Origin: Isoperla grammatica
Lineage: Eukaryota > Arthropoda > Insecta > Plecoptera > Perlodidae
Direction: 5' to 3'
Length of the DNA: 64,000 nt
NCBI GenBank assembly: GCA_945910005.1
Contig: OX246749.1
Location: 32,376,271-32,440,270, forward strand
In this document: piece by piece, positions 11,827 to 26,000 of the stretch
Layout: the number at the start of each line of letters is the position of its first letter
Numbering within the stretch: position 1 is the first letter of the stretch
The notes under the pieces: generated by a model
The model's database searches: none
What the model was told of the DNA's origin: nothing
Seen by the model: the letters and a program-made list of their open reading frames with translations, nothing else
Translations under genes and position numbers: made by a program

Positions 11827-14800
11827 CTGCGGAAGAATTGAGGCAAAGAACTTAATATAGTTATTCTTGAGGCAAAGAACTTAATATAATAATTCGTATA
11901 GTGGTTAATGGCCGCGGTTTACATGTCTCTTGCCGCGTGGTAATAGATGATTTTCAGAATTGATCAAGAGGGCCGTGATTAGCTCTATCTAAGGGTCCTT
12001 GATAGTTATGTTAAGGTGCATTTTTCACTGTTGTGCATTGTTGTCATTGAAGATCTGGGGATAAGCTCTATCTAAGGGTCCTAGACTAATTCTGAAAAAG
12101 GTCTATTGATGATCTACGGTGACCAATCACAGTGTTTACCGTGAGGTAAGTTCTGATTGGTCAACCGCGTGGCAAGAGACATGGAAACCGGCCATGAGAA
12201 AACTGGTGTTTTTTTTTTGGAGACACATTTTGGAGGCTGTAATCTGATTCTGGCAGCTCTGAATGAATCGGTAAAGAAGTGTTTGATGACGAAACTTTTT
12301 TATTGACTGAGTTTAACTAGAGCCACTCCGAGGGGAAGCGCTGGGGATTGTTGATGGATAGTATCAAACTAACAATCACAGGAATCCGTGATTCCTCTTT
12401 TCTTTGGATAGATTACTAAAAAAATGACGATCAATAAAAATACATCGGATCAACATTGACGATACTTAATAACCTATGATTTCTTGAAAATCATTGACAA
12501 AACATACTTTCTGCTCAAAGCGCAAAGCACAAGCACTCCAGAAAGAATGTGTTGTAAGCATTTTGGGTTTTAAACCCATATCTTTAGTACAAGCTATGAC
12601 CTGTATATACACAGCATTCTGATACGGAGTGTACCATATTATATAAATAATACTGTTCTTGCAATGCCTATGCATGCGGCTAAAATGCAAAGCAAAATAT
12701 TGAAATGGTATTTAAAAAATATTGCATGATGCTTATACTGCATAGTTTACCATACAAATAGTATATAATATTACATGCAATCATACAATGCAGCAAATTA
12801 AGCACAATCTGGAACTAGATGATGAAATATGAATCTAGAAGCACTAAGTAATTAGGTAGTAGAAAATTTATTAAAATAGTAAATATATATATATAAAAAA
12901 AGTGCATATCTCAAAACTCAATTTTGGCACCAGTCTACTAAGTTATTTTAGTGTATATGTTACCCTAATCTAATCTACCTAAATCTTAAGTATATACTCA
13001 TCTGTTAATTCTAAGTAGTCTACAGCAGCCACAGATTGTTGTACAAATGTATGAGCACATTACAATCAAAGATGCTAATAAAGATATCAATATCAATTAT
13101 GAATTGTTTTTAAAGTCGCTGAGGCTAGTTCTACATAATATAATATGAATATAAACAATTTTGTAACATCAAAACTCCTATTATCTTGAACTTGTCTTGT
13201 CAGTTACCTATTCTGTTCGCATCACTCTATGAAACATAGTACGTACCTCCTTGAGTCGCCATTGCATGAGATCGTCGATAGTTCTACAAGACTGCACACG
13301 GCCTCTACACATCTACAGATATCTGAAAGACAACTACAGTAGCATGCAAATAAAAAAGCGAAGCAAAATCATAAAGAAAAAGGATCTTATACAGGTACTA
13401 CAATAAAAGAAAAAGAACACAATAGTGGAAAATAAATAATAATATGTATTTCAAATTTTAAATCAGTACAAAGAAAATTAATTTTTTTATCTGTGTTTAA
13501 AAAAAAAACATGAGACATTTTTACTTTGTGAGTTGGTATTTTAAATAAAATAAATATTTACGAAAGAACAATTGATTGGTGTGTTTTTAATTTTGTTAGT
13601 TTATACAAAATAAGATTTAGGAATTCTTTGCAGTGGTCTAGTTCATCTTATGATCCCAGCTACAAAATCGACTGATTTTTTAAATTAATTTGCAAATGGC
13701 ATTTCGAAAATGTACATAATGTAACACATACATAATGTAATTAATGTAATTACATAATGTATCACAACCAGCTATTTAGTTCTTATATATACTTTTATTC
13801 AGAAAATAGATACACAAAAGCAAAATGCAAATGTGATGACTACACAGTAATCAAGGAACTAAACAAACCAGCTACACAAACAAAAATAAAACCATCCATT
13901 CATAAATAAATAAAACTAAAATATAGTATTATATAAATAAAAATAGTTTGATTTGTGCTTAAAATTTCCAAGTACTTTAAACAAGCCCGTTTAAATAGCC
14001 CAGTTGACTCGAAACATTGGACAATGTTGTCTCAATGGGGTGTAAATAAAATATAAATGTATAAATACAAATTTTAAAAGAATACAAATTTGTTTTTTTC
14101 AAAATAAATGTAAAACAATTTATAACGCTGTATTAATAAAAATCGTAGATGTACCTGTTGTAGGATGAGTAAAACTTGTATGGAGCTTCCCTTCTAACTA
14201 CTATCACTAGAGAGTATCAACAATAGGAAATGGAGACAACAAAATAAACATGGAAGGTAAATAAATATTTACATAACATTATTTTCTAAGTGGATAATAA
14301 CACAAAATATTTAGTCCACTACAAATTACAAAAAAAAACAATCACAGAAACAAAATGAAAACCTTAGCACAACTAAAAATTAACACAATGCGTAACATTC
14401 TGTCATGGAAACATTTTGGAACAATATTAATCGTGACTATTTACAGCGTATGCACGGTGTTTTAGTTAAGTACAAGAATATTTACCCTACTGTTATCAAA
14501 AACAAGTACTTTCTCAGTAATTAAACTTTATTAAAAAGCCACCCAGTAAAATATAGATATTAATTACTAGGTACTTTGAAGCTACATACTTTAATCAAAA
14601 CCCATTTTCACAATGGCCAATACTGATGGTCTTTCTATACAGTCTTATGTTTAGTTTGATTACTCGGTTTACAAAAGTAAACTTGCTTCGATCGTAGATT
14701 ATCGATCGATGATCTATCGAACACGATTATAAAAATAGCCATGTGATGTGTTTTGTTTCAGACAAAATACAGGGAAGAGCACCAATCAAAGAAAGATACA

Positions 14801-17800
14801 ACAATGCAAAATATTGTTTGCCTGCAAAAATCTCTGCCCTCATTCGTAACTATTGATATTGGCACGTGTTATATCAGTCACATATCCTGTAAAGGTAGGA
14901 AGTAAACTTCTATCGTATTTAATGTGCTAGCGAGTAATATTATAGAGCTGCTGATTGTTAAGCACGATTATCATTGTGCTCAAAGTCGGAAAGCTTAAAG
15001 AAATTAAAGTTGAACTGAACAGTTGTTAAAACTAGATTCAATAGATGATTTCAGAATTGATCTAGAAAGCTATGATTTGCTCTATCTAGGTCCTTGATAA
15101 TTATGTTAAGGTGGATTTTTCACTGTTGTGCATTGTTGTCATTGAAGATCAAGAGGGTCGTTATCAGCTCTATCTAAGGGTCCCTAGATCAATTCTGAAA
15201 AAGGTCTATAATCATTTCTCTAGTTGTCATAATTTGCGAAGGGTGTTGGATCTAATTTCACTGTTGTAATAACTGGAAACAAATCCCTACGGAAATTGAT
15301 GCGAGTATGGTTGACGACGCACTAACTCAACTACCAGATAAACTAAATTATTTGGTGTTCTGTCTGATAGTAAGAATTTTCAAATTCACTAACTTGAATA
15401 AGAGAACGTCAACCGTTAAGTAATTTGTGCCGCCAAGATTAACGTCAAGAAATATTGAAATGTACAGTTTACATACTTTGTAACAAAGTGTCTTTGTTAT
15501 TGTAAGACACAAAATTGTTTGATATTACTGTAATCTCATTGTGTTTGTTTAGGCTGCCTTGAACATTAATATGTGCATACAAAGAAATTGGAGTTGTAAG
15601 ATTGATTAAAAAGACTGATACTTTACACAAAATAAACAAAGCACTCAGTAAGAAAAATGTTACAAATAAATAATACCTACACTAATGGTGCATTTAAAAT
15701 ACATTAAGAAACAAAACAATAAATTCAACTAGAATGCAGGCTGAGTAAAGCAAACTTACAGAAGCATGTAGTAAAAAAAATATACTAGAAGTAAAAAAAT
15801 AGAAAGTACCAAAGTTAAATTACACATACTAGTGCTAGAATACATAGCATGCATTTTATCACTGGTTGATGGTACTACTAAGTACTACCATAACATGAAT
15901 AATTGTCTTTACAGCAATTGGCAAATAATAGGAAAAATAACAAAAATTAGGTAGGGCGATTGATACCAACTGAAAACATGCAAATAATAAACATATTTAG
16001 CGTGGATAGCTGCTGGAGGAAGAGAAATATCTGCATAACATTATTTCTTTGGTAAGATGTGAAGTTATGAACCGTTTCTAACTTACGTATGGACACTGCG
16101 GAAATTGAAAGTAATAATATTTTAGCTACCCAGAAAACCAAGTCGTTAAATAATAACAATATTTATTTGACGTAATAGAAAATCAGTGCAAAACTAACCA
16201 AAGTGCAGGAAAAAATAGATTTTTATGATGGCTACAATAAGTTACTGTAGCTATTTTATTTTCTAAATAGTAGTAGAAAGATTTCTAGTTTTATCTACAG
16301 TCACGACCTAAATGTTTACTAGTTTTAAAACATTTACATAATATGCAGATACTTCTGTTTCCCACATTTACTTTGAAATAAATATAAAACATAATATAAA
16401 AATATTGGTCAGGTATCAAATAAAATAAATAATTACAACCTTGTCTCGTGGTTAGAAATGCGCAAAAATGGTGACGACGAAATTCACTATTTTTTTTTAC
16501 GTTGCAGTAATCCCTACAAATTAAGTTGGCACACGAATCACTTGCATTGCAGATGAATGAGACCATTTTTTTAATTCGTGAATTTTCGCGATATTATAGT
16601 TGAAACCGCGAAATAGTGGCGAGATTAACAATTGTGTCTTGAAACGCAAATTAGTTCGCGAAATTATAAACTCACTCTAAGTTAGTACTACGTATACGTT
16701 TAAGATGAATTTGAGCTTAAATTAAAACAGATTGACACTCTTATTAAATAATAATGTAATAATATTAATACTAAATAAATTAACTCATTCTAAATATAGC
16801 AAAAAATTGCGAGTTTCTCATTTCAAACCACGAAATATCAAAGTTTAAAAAAACACTTTTGCGCATCTCTAGTCACGGTTAGTACATAAAACCAAATAAT
16901 ACAAATAAACCGGACGACTAGAATCAAAATCTAAGCAGGTGTTCGGTGGACGTTTGGAAGACGGCGTCAGCGAGCTCTGGGGGCGTAATATCGTACCTTG
17001 TATCGCTCAAGTCAGCCGGCAAAATAATATCGTACCTTGTATCGCTCAAATCAGTGGGCAAAGTACCGTTGCTAACAACAATTTGGCTGACAGACTGGCT
17101 GACAGTTTGTTCGGGCGCGAAGCGCTTGGTAAACGTTACGACCTACAAAACCAACAGACACATCACAACGGGAACGAAAACTAAAATATATATTAAAAAA
17201 ATTAAAATGAAAAAAAAAATGAAAAAAAAACGATATTTTGAGGTGTTATTATAGAGATATAGAAAAGTTAGAAATTAATCATTTGTTTTCGTTCAAATTG
17301 CATTAATGAAATTTTTTTAATGCAAACAATGTAGGTTACTGGAAATTTGTTTTCTGAAAATCTTACTGGTAAAGACAAATTTGATATCAACTTTTTAATT
17401 ACATATAATTCTTCTTCTTTGGTTTTAGTTCAAAATAAAAATGTTTTCCAGTTCTCTTGGTATTGAATCAATATTAAAATACTTTCTTTATAATAACTGT
17501 TAACATTGTTTCAGATGAAGAGTAACGTCAATAAATGAACACAAAGTCTAACCAAAAATAAATAAATAAATACAAAAAAAAATGTGGGGGTCGTTAATTT
17601 ATTTTGGCCACCATCATCTATCAGAGAGTTTACGAAGACACTATCGAAAACGAAAACAAAACCAAAATAAAAGTGATAGCAGTGCGAACCAACATGTTAC
17701 GTGAACATGCAACGTCAGTATCTGCCACTGCCAGTGAGAAAACTAATAACAAGCTCGTATTATTTACACTGCAATTAACGTATTAATTAATACATACACG

Positions 17801-20800
17801 AGTATTTACAGAATGTACAAAGTCACTCAATAGCTAAATGCATTTATTTCTATCACTCCATGCACAATTAAGATGTACAACTAATAGTTACAATTATTAC
17901 AATTATGTATGCAGAAAATCTTCTTCATAAAATTAATATTGTTATGCCAATTTTTGCAGTGTTAAAATATTAATAAACATTTACTGACGTGAGATATATC
18001 TACCACACCATCAGCAAGAAATGTACAATAGTTTAAGTTATCTTACTGGAAAAAAAAAATTAAATTAATTGTATTTGACAAAAAAAAAACTAAGAAGCTG
18101 ATATATTTGTGTTAAATAATTAAAGAACTATTTTGATAGCTTTTAAACTCAGAAATATATGAAATCGAAAGTATCAGATACAATAGTATAATATAATTTA
18201 TTAACCTGTTTCAAAATATAAAATAATCAAACCAGCAGTATTAAAGTTAATAACAATCTACCTAAATTGTAAACAAACTTTATTAGTTCCCAAGTTATAT
18301 TATGAATACATAGAATTGATAATAATTAATGACAGTGTACATTGCACAGTAATATCAATGTGTGGGCATCCTACCTTATTCAGTGCATTCAGGACATTAT
18401 CCGGCATGTGATCCTGGATCATGACGGGAGAAATAAGGACCTCGTCAAAGTCCGTGTTTGCCGCCCAAACGGCCTGATAGACAGGTTCGTGCTTGTTCAG
18501 GACTTGCCTGGAAAAAACAGACGACTACGTCAGTTCGTTGGGAGGGAAACAACTCTTGCAATGCAAAAAAGGGAAACGTAAAGAAATCGTCATAGCTGCA
18601 ATCCAGAATTCGTCTCGGGTAACCTGCCGTGAAGTCAGGATGGATTGGGTGATGCAACATAAAGGGACACTTGTGGGATTTGTTTTGCAAATGGTAAATG
18701 GAGGAAAATTAACATTTTGTAGGAAAGCATATTTCTTTGTCAGAATTATAGTCTATTCCATGGAGAATTATGATACTTTTCACAGGTACTGCCTCCATGT
18801 ATAAGTAGTGAACAAATAGTTATACTCATGTAAAATACTGGAAATATCGATAAAAGACAGCTTTTACTCAATAAGATCGAAATTTGTAAATTTAAAAACG
18901 AAATTTGCTCTAAACACAAAAAATCTTCAGCGACCTCTATCAATTATGTTGCAATGCATTCTGAGAGCCAAAGCAAAGAATCTAATGTGATGAAATTGGA
19001 AAGTACGAACACGAGAAGTAGGTCTAGATTATCTAGGATATTGGCTGTGAGCGACTGATGTCGGCAAACGCAAAGACTTACGGGAAATGGGCATAAATGG
19101 AGCAACGCTTCGAACCAATCAACGGATTGAAAACAATAAACAAGGTAAAAATTAATATTTGTTTAGAAGTTACAAGATTCGTCACTTTCTAGAGGACTGG
19201 CCGAACGTCAAATCAGAACATCGTAGACTTTACATATGTTTACATTCTACGGTAAGTACATCGCTATGGAATACCCAAATACCAGACATGCCGAGATCTG
19301 TACAGTAACGTACATGCTTGAAAACAACATGCTCCATGAACCCATAGTACCGCACACTGTAATAATAACCAACATACACATCTGTTCTACAAACAACATA
19401 ATTTAGTACCTAAAATAAAAACAACCATCGAAATTAAATCGGATTGCGAGCATTCCGCAAGATAACAGTTCGCCTGATTTACAAGTCAATCCTGTACAAA
19501 TACAAGATATCACCCACAAATAACAACCATTCTATCAAGCAACATATATGACACCAACAAATGCAAAAGGGATACATTTTGCAATGAGCATGACTGTACT
19601 ATTTTTGTTAAATTACTAGGCTGATATTTTGTAGACATAGTCTACATTTCTGGTGATTTCTTGAGGACTTATTCTATCCCTAAAAAATGTGGTTCTTTAA
19701 TCTTTATACACACACACAAAAGTGTATGTGTTCCTACATCGGCATGCATTTTAATTTACACCCAATAGACCTTTTTCAGAATTGGTCTGGAAGCCTTAGA
19801 TAGAGCAAATCACGGCCCTATCCTAGATCTTCAATGACAACAATGCACAACAGTGAAAAATACACCTTTACATAATTATCAAGGACCCTTAGAAAGAGTG
19901 TATAATGGGTTTCTAGATCAATTCTGAAAATCATCTATTAGTTTAACATCAGACTACGTATTTATAAATCAAACTATGTACAATGAAGTCCCTGAAGAGG
20001 ATTTAGGTACAGGGCATATTATTTTCATTTTCATTTTGTACACAAGATTATACATAAAAAAGTGAAATAGCAGGGGGTCATACAATTTTTTAAATTTAAT
20101 TTCAATTACTTTTTAAACAAATCTGAACCATCCTTTGGGGTTTATTGCTACTAAATGCAACGAGCATCACCATTGTCTATTATTGTACACCTGTAAAGGG
20201 GGATGTACATCACTAACAAACAGACATGCAGACCATATAATTACACTAAACATAGGTATTATACAGCACGACATTCAATAACATCAATGCAACAATGTTT
20301 TTAATTACATTGAATATAGTACGAAACATCAATGCAACACCGTAACGCTACAGTATAACAACCACCACCTAAAGCGACCACATAGACATTCCGTAACTGA
20401 TTGTCAAAACGTACCTCCATCGTTTCTCGTACTTTTGCCTAAAACAGAAAATGTGTGTGTTGTAGAGAAAATAAAAAGCAACGAGCAAAATGTCGTGATT
20501 TTGTTTTCAGTCAGTGATTGGTATATTTATTTTTTTATCATGGATTTATATATTATACAGTATACTTGATTTGGAAGAATGCAAATTCTTTAGAGATTAA
20601 TTTTGTTATTATCTTCAACCAATATGCAAACATTCTTCAATAAGTGTGAAATTTAAAGCATTGCTTTGCAACCCAATAATGGTGCATGGTTTGTAAATTC
20701 GAAAAAGAAAGTAAAAACTATAAAATGCCTTTTGGCTTATCAAAGTTGCATCTGCCACAACTTTTCCAAGTTTTGATAGCAAAACGTTCGAGTTTGGCAA

Positions 20801-22247
20801 AAACAAAAAAATATTAAACCACATTTTTATCAAAGTAGGTACCAATCAGCAATCACTGAAGAACAAAAAATAAAAACGATACAATTACAATATGATTACA
20901 ATAAAAAGCAGTGTCACATAACAAGGTGTAGTTAATGTTAATTACGAATAAATGGTGGTAGCATTATTTTGTGACAAAAACACACAAAATATACTTCGAC
21001 AAAACACTTCCCATTTTATTTAAGATGAAGGGATACTCTTGGTATTAAAATCACATGGAATTTCAAACTTATATCTTATATCTAAAGAATGCTACTTGAA
21101 ATTGAAAATCTGACTACAAAGCACACTGTAGTTTGGTAGGTTCTACAGATTGAATAATAAATATATCAAATCCGTAATTAGTAATAAAAATTCAATATGA
21201 AATAACAATTTTAAATTGTATTTTGTTAAAATAATTAATAAATATAAATTACAGTAATACTAATAATAACATTTTCCAAAAAATAGTTATCATTCCAGAG
21301 TTAAAAAATGTATTTGGTTAAAATAAATAAGCAGTAATAATGAAATTTTTTTTTCAAAATTGGTAAATAATTGTTTCAAAGGTAAACAAAAAGTTTGTCC
21401 AAAGTGTTATCAAAAAATAAAAATATTTGTTCGTCAAGATGTTTGGACTCACTCAGTGGGCGAGGGGTGATGCCGGACGATGTGGATGATGCGTCCGGGC
21501 GGATAGAGCGGCTGGTGGACGGTGAGCGCGATGGATGAGTCCGAGGGATGAATGTTTGCGATGTCCCTCGCTAGATCCTTCTCCACCTGGTACTGGGTCA
21601 TGTGACTCCCGTCCGAACGCAGCTCGGCAGCCGAGGTGGGCACGCTGTGACAGCCACAACAGACTGCGCTGCACACGATGGTCTTCCACTGCAACACCAG
21701 ACAGACCACATAGTATTTATTTTAATTTTTTTTTTATTTTTTTTTTATTTTCCAATTTTTTTTTTTTCAATTTTTCAATTTATTTAATTTTAATTTTTTT
21801 TTTTTTATTTATTTAATTAATTAACGGGAAAGGGTGACCTCATGTTAAAAACCGCAGAACATGTTCATTTCGTTTATTATATCATAAGCAAATGAACGTC
21901 GAAATCAAATATCGAAACATGTTTCGATTGAATTGCGCGCCACTGGAACGCATATGTCTGAGTGCGCGTGTGTGCGCGTGTATGTGTGTGTGCGCGTGTG
22001 TGCGCGTGTATGTGCGCGTGTGTGTGCGCGTGTGTGCGTACCTTCGGGTCCTTGCTGCGCTTGATAGTGTTGAGCAGGTCAGCACGTAGAGACTCCAACT
22101 GGTGAAGGCCGATCCTCGGGACCACGTCCTTGCCGACAACGACGGACGTTATGAAGGTCTTGGTGTACTCAACCGCAGGCATACTGGGGACACACAGGGA
22201 CATTGAATGAATGAATATATTAATCAATAAATTATTTAATTAATACA

Positions 22248-22286
<39 letters not shown>

Positions 22287-22445
22287 GTAAATGAATAAAT
22301 AAATGAATAAATCAATGAATAAATAAATAAATAAAAAAATAAATAAGTAAATAAATAAATAAATAAATAAATAAGTAAGTAAGTAAGGAAGTAAGGAAGT
22401 AAATCAATTAAAAAAAAAATAAATAAATAAATAAAAAAAAAAAAA

Positions 22446-22476
<31 letters not shown>

Positions 22477-22975
22477 GTAAATACATCAGTAAGTAAGAAG
22501 GTAAGTAAGTAAGTAAGTAAGAACATAAGTAAGTAAGTAATTAAGTAAGTAAGTAAGTACATAAGTAAGTAAGTAATTAAGTATTTAAATACAAAAGTAA
22601 TTAAGAAAGTAAGTAAATAAGTAAAAAGTAAGTAAATAAATAAATACAAAAATAAATACTTAATAAATAATTAAAAATAAATAAATAAGGCTCAGAGCGT
22701 ACCTGAGCAGGCCGCCGGGTGGGGAGTAAGAGAAGCACTGGAGCGTGGGATACTCCTGCCTCAAGAGTATCGCCAGTATGGCGGCCGTGCCAGCGCCCAG
22801 AGAATGCCCGACTATCACCAGCTCGAACTCTTGAGTCCCCCTCGAGGGATTGTGCTCGAACGCCATCGCAAGGATCGACTCTTCCTTGATCTTCTCGCGG
22901 ATATACTCGGCCGCCAACACCATCCCCTGCGGACAACAACATACACCATTATTATTATTATCATTATTATTTTTC

Positions 22976-23031
<56 letters not shown>

Positions 23032-26000
23032 TTATAAAAAAAAAAAAAAATTATTATTGTTATTAAATATTAATTATAACAAATTCAAATGTCCTTATCT
23101 ATTCAGCTCACCTTGTGTCCGAGCCAGTCGTCCCTGGGAGGGTTGAGGGGAAGAGGTTCTCCCTCCGCATTCAGGTCCGTCACCACGTCCTGAGAACCAG
23201 CAACGTTATACACTCAAAACTACTTCAGTTAAGTTTATGTCATCTTCCCTCGATCAAAACAAAACACGAAATTTGAACAATCAATAATTACAGTTACAAT
23301 AAATGAAACGCACGCTGCATATTTCATGTGCAACATTATAACAAATATAGAAAAAGAAAAGATAAAATGTACACATATTAAATTACATCTATCAAACCCA
23401 CAAGACGAACGAGCCACACATTTATTCATTTATATTTTTTAAGTTTAATGAAGACCTCATGACAGTCTTGAAAATAGTAGATACAATTTTGTGTGTGTTT
23501 CTTGGTTTTGTCGTTCTTATGAAAATTGTTTGTTACATACCTTTATGGTCGGTGCACAACAGCCCGGGAAGGAGCTCCGGTAACGGTAACGGGAAAGTTC
23601 GCTTAAATTTAACATTGCCCGTTAACGTTAACAGTAACGGGAAGCTCCTTCCCGAGCTATTGTGCACCGACCATTAGACCTAAATTTTAAATATTTAATA
23701 ATAATTTAAATTTTATTTCATTCCACTCACCTTCAACGAGAGCGTCCCCCTAATACTGATGACTATCTTACGGCGCGGATAGTCTACGGCCACAAAGAAC
23801 GGCGTCTCGCCCACGTCGACGTGGTATGTGGCGTATACCACCTCTACCTCACCCCCCTCCAGTAGCTTGCGCAGTGCTGCGTAGTGGCACTGACAGCAGT
23901 TGTCTTGCACGATGATGGCGGGGTCCTTGCGCGGGAAACAGCAACACCTGCTCAACAATGGGAGGAAAGGGCGTTAGGTACGGTAGCTGTAAGGACTCAC
24001 GCAAAAATAAGAAAAAAATACAAAAATTTCGAGATTTTAGAAAAAAAGCAAAATTTACAAAAAATTTAGTTTTTCGAAAATAAAAAAAAAACGAAAATTT
24101 TAAAAAATTATCAAATTTAAAAAAAAATTAAAAATTTAAATTTTTTTTTTATTTTTAATTTTTTTTTAAATTTTCAAATTTTTTTTAAAATTTTCGAATT
24201 TTTTAAAAAATTTTCAAAATTTTTAAAAAATTTCAAAAATTTGGAAATTTTAGAAGGTCAGCAGTACGCTACTCACCGCAGTCTGGCACACAGGTGACAC
24301 ATGCCAGTGCTACTGTGAGACATGAGGAACATGGGCCAGCCGTACGCCCCAAGTGCGAAGCGCATGTAGTGGATCACTGACTGGAAGTGATCGTAGACCG
24401 CCGGGTCATTGAGCGCCAGGAACTGAGTCTGGGCCGTCACCGGGACCCCGGAGAGATACTCGTAGGTCTCGTTCTTGCGCTGCAGGCAAGGAGGACACTC
24501 ACTTTATTTATTTGTTTAGTTTTTTAATTATTTATGTATTTTTTATTTAATGTCTATCCTATTCAGTTTGAAAACTGATTTACAAAGGAGGATAATAAGT
24601 AGAACTGTACTCTAAATAATGATACAATATAGGTAAAAGCAAAACACTACTACCTATTTAAAAGAGAACAAGAATAAAAATTAATTAAGGGCAAAAATCT
24701 TTATACAGCTATAAATTAAATTTAAGGAAACAATAATATAAGATAAAAAATATATACTTATAATCTATCTAGACCTATAAGATATGTGAGTAGCAACAAA
24801 ACATATAATAAATACTGTAATGTCCACTATTAAAAATCAGTTATTGTTACTTAGTGGGTAGACTAGTTTATAAATACAAATTCATGTTTTTTTTCCGTTA
24901 GATTTAGTTTAAAATAAATTTTAGGGTAGAACACCATGTATGACTAGAAATGTCACAAGTTTTGTGTATAGACCTTTTTCAGAATTCATCTAGGATCCTT
25001 AGATAGAGTTAATCACGGCCCTCTAGATCTTCAATGACAACAATGCACAACAGTGAAAAATGCACCTTAACATAACTATCAAGGACCTTTAGATAGAGCA
25101 AATCACGGCCTGCTAGATCAATTCTGAAAATCATTATTGTCGTACCTGTTTGACGACCGCCTCTCTCTCGATCTTCTGATACTTCCTGAGCAGGACGAGG
25201 CCGGCGACGACATCCGATGGGACGACATCCAGATCCCGGAAGAAGTCGGACAACAGCCGAGCAATGTCGGAGAAAGAGTTCTGGAACAACACGAGCGTTT
25301 AGATTCAACTAGGATGCGTTGACAAGCGAGCAAGTCCACACACACGAATATTATGAGTAAATGTACTATCGAATTACCACCATTACAATATTACGTGATG
25401 TGATGTTGAATAACATGGAAAGAAATTTAACTCTGTAAGTCCTACAGTGTTTTTATTACATATTTTCCAGTTAACGAGAGTGTTTTTATAATTAAATTAC
25501 ACCCTGTTGTCCAATATAAAAATATGCATAGGTTACAAAAATAAATATACATTTTAGTAAAGAAATATGGATAGCTGTTATTTATATGCAACTGTATATT
25601 ATAGTTTAAACTCACCAATAAAATTATGCCTAGACTCACTATTTGAAAATGTACATTTCTGTTTGATTACTTTTAAAACAACGCCTCCCGTAAATGGCAA
25701 AAAAGATCAAAAAGACACATCCTTTATACGTCTTTTTGGAGAAACTCTTTTAAAGGATCTCTAGAGGATATCATAAAAATATAACATCCTTTTTAGAATT
25801 CCCTTAAAACATCCATTGTGCATCTTTTCTATGAACTTCTTTTAAAGGATATCTGGCTAAAAAATTCCTTCTCCATCTTTTAAAGGAGCTCATAACAACT
25901 AACAACGCTTCGGAAAGGTCAAAGACATGGAATGTGAAGATATGCTTACTCTATTTCTGTCTGAGTTTCTCATACAACAGAACAGTATTCTACACCGATG

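Larger units (their letters stand above)
12200..15040. other. DAGLA intron sequence
   Basis: Very AT-rich intron with poly-A and poly-T stretches. Only the two possible cassette exons stand out. Confidence 0.6.

Noticed and set aside
12466..12690. 74-codon minus-strand frame as an extra DAGLA exon
   Set aside because: No acceptor/donor pair in a matching phase and no family similarity.
16924..17142. Treating this exon as a constitutive in-frame DAGLA exon
   Set aside because: No donor leaves it in phase 0 before the stop, so it cannot simply precede the last exon; kept only as an alternative end.
22232..22649. Hydrophobic frames in the DAGLA intron
   Set aside because: Translations of AAAT/AAGT repeats.
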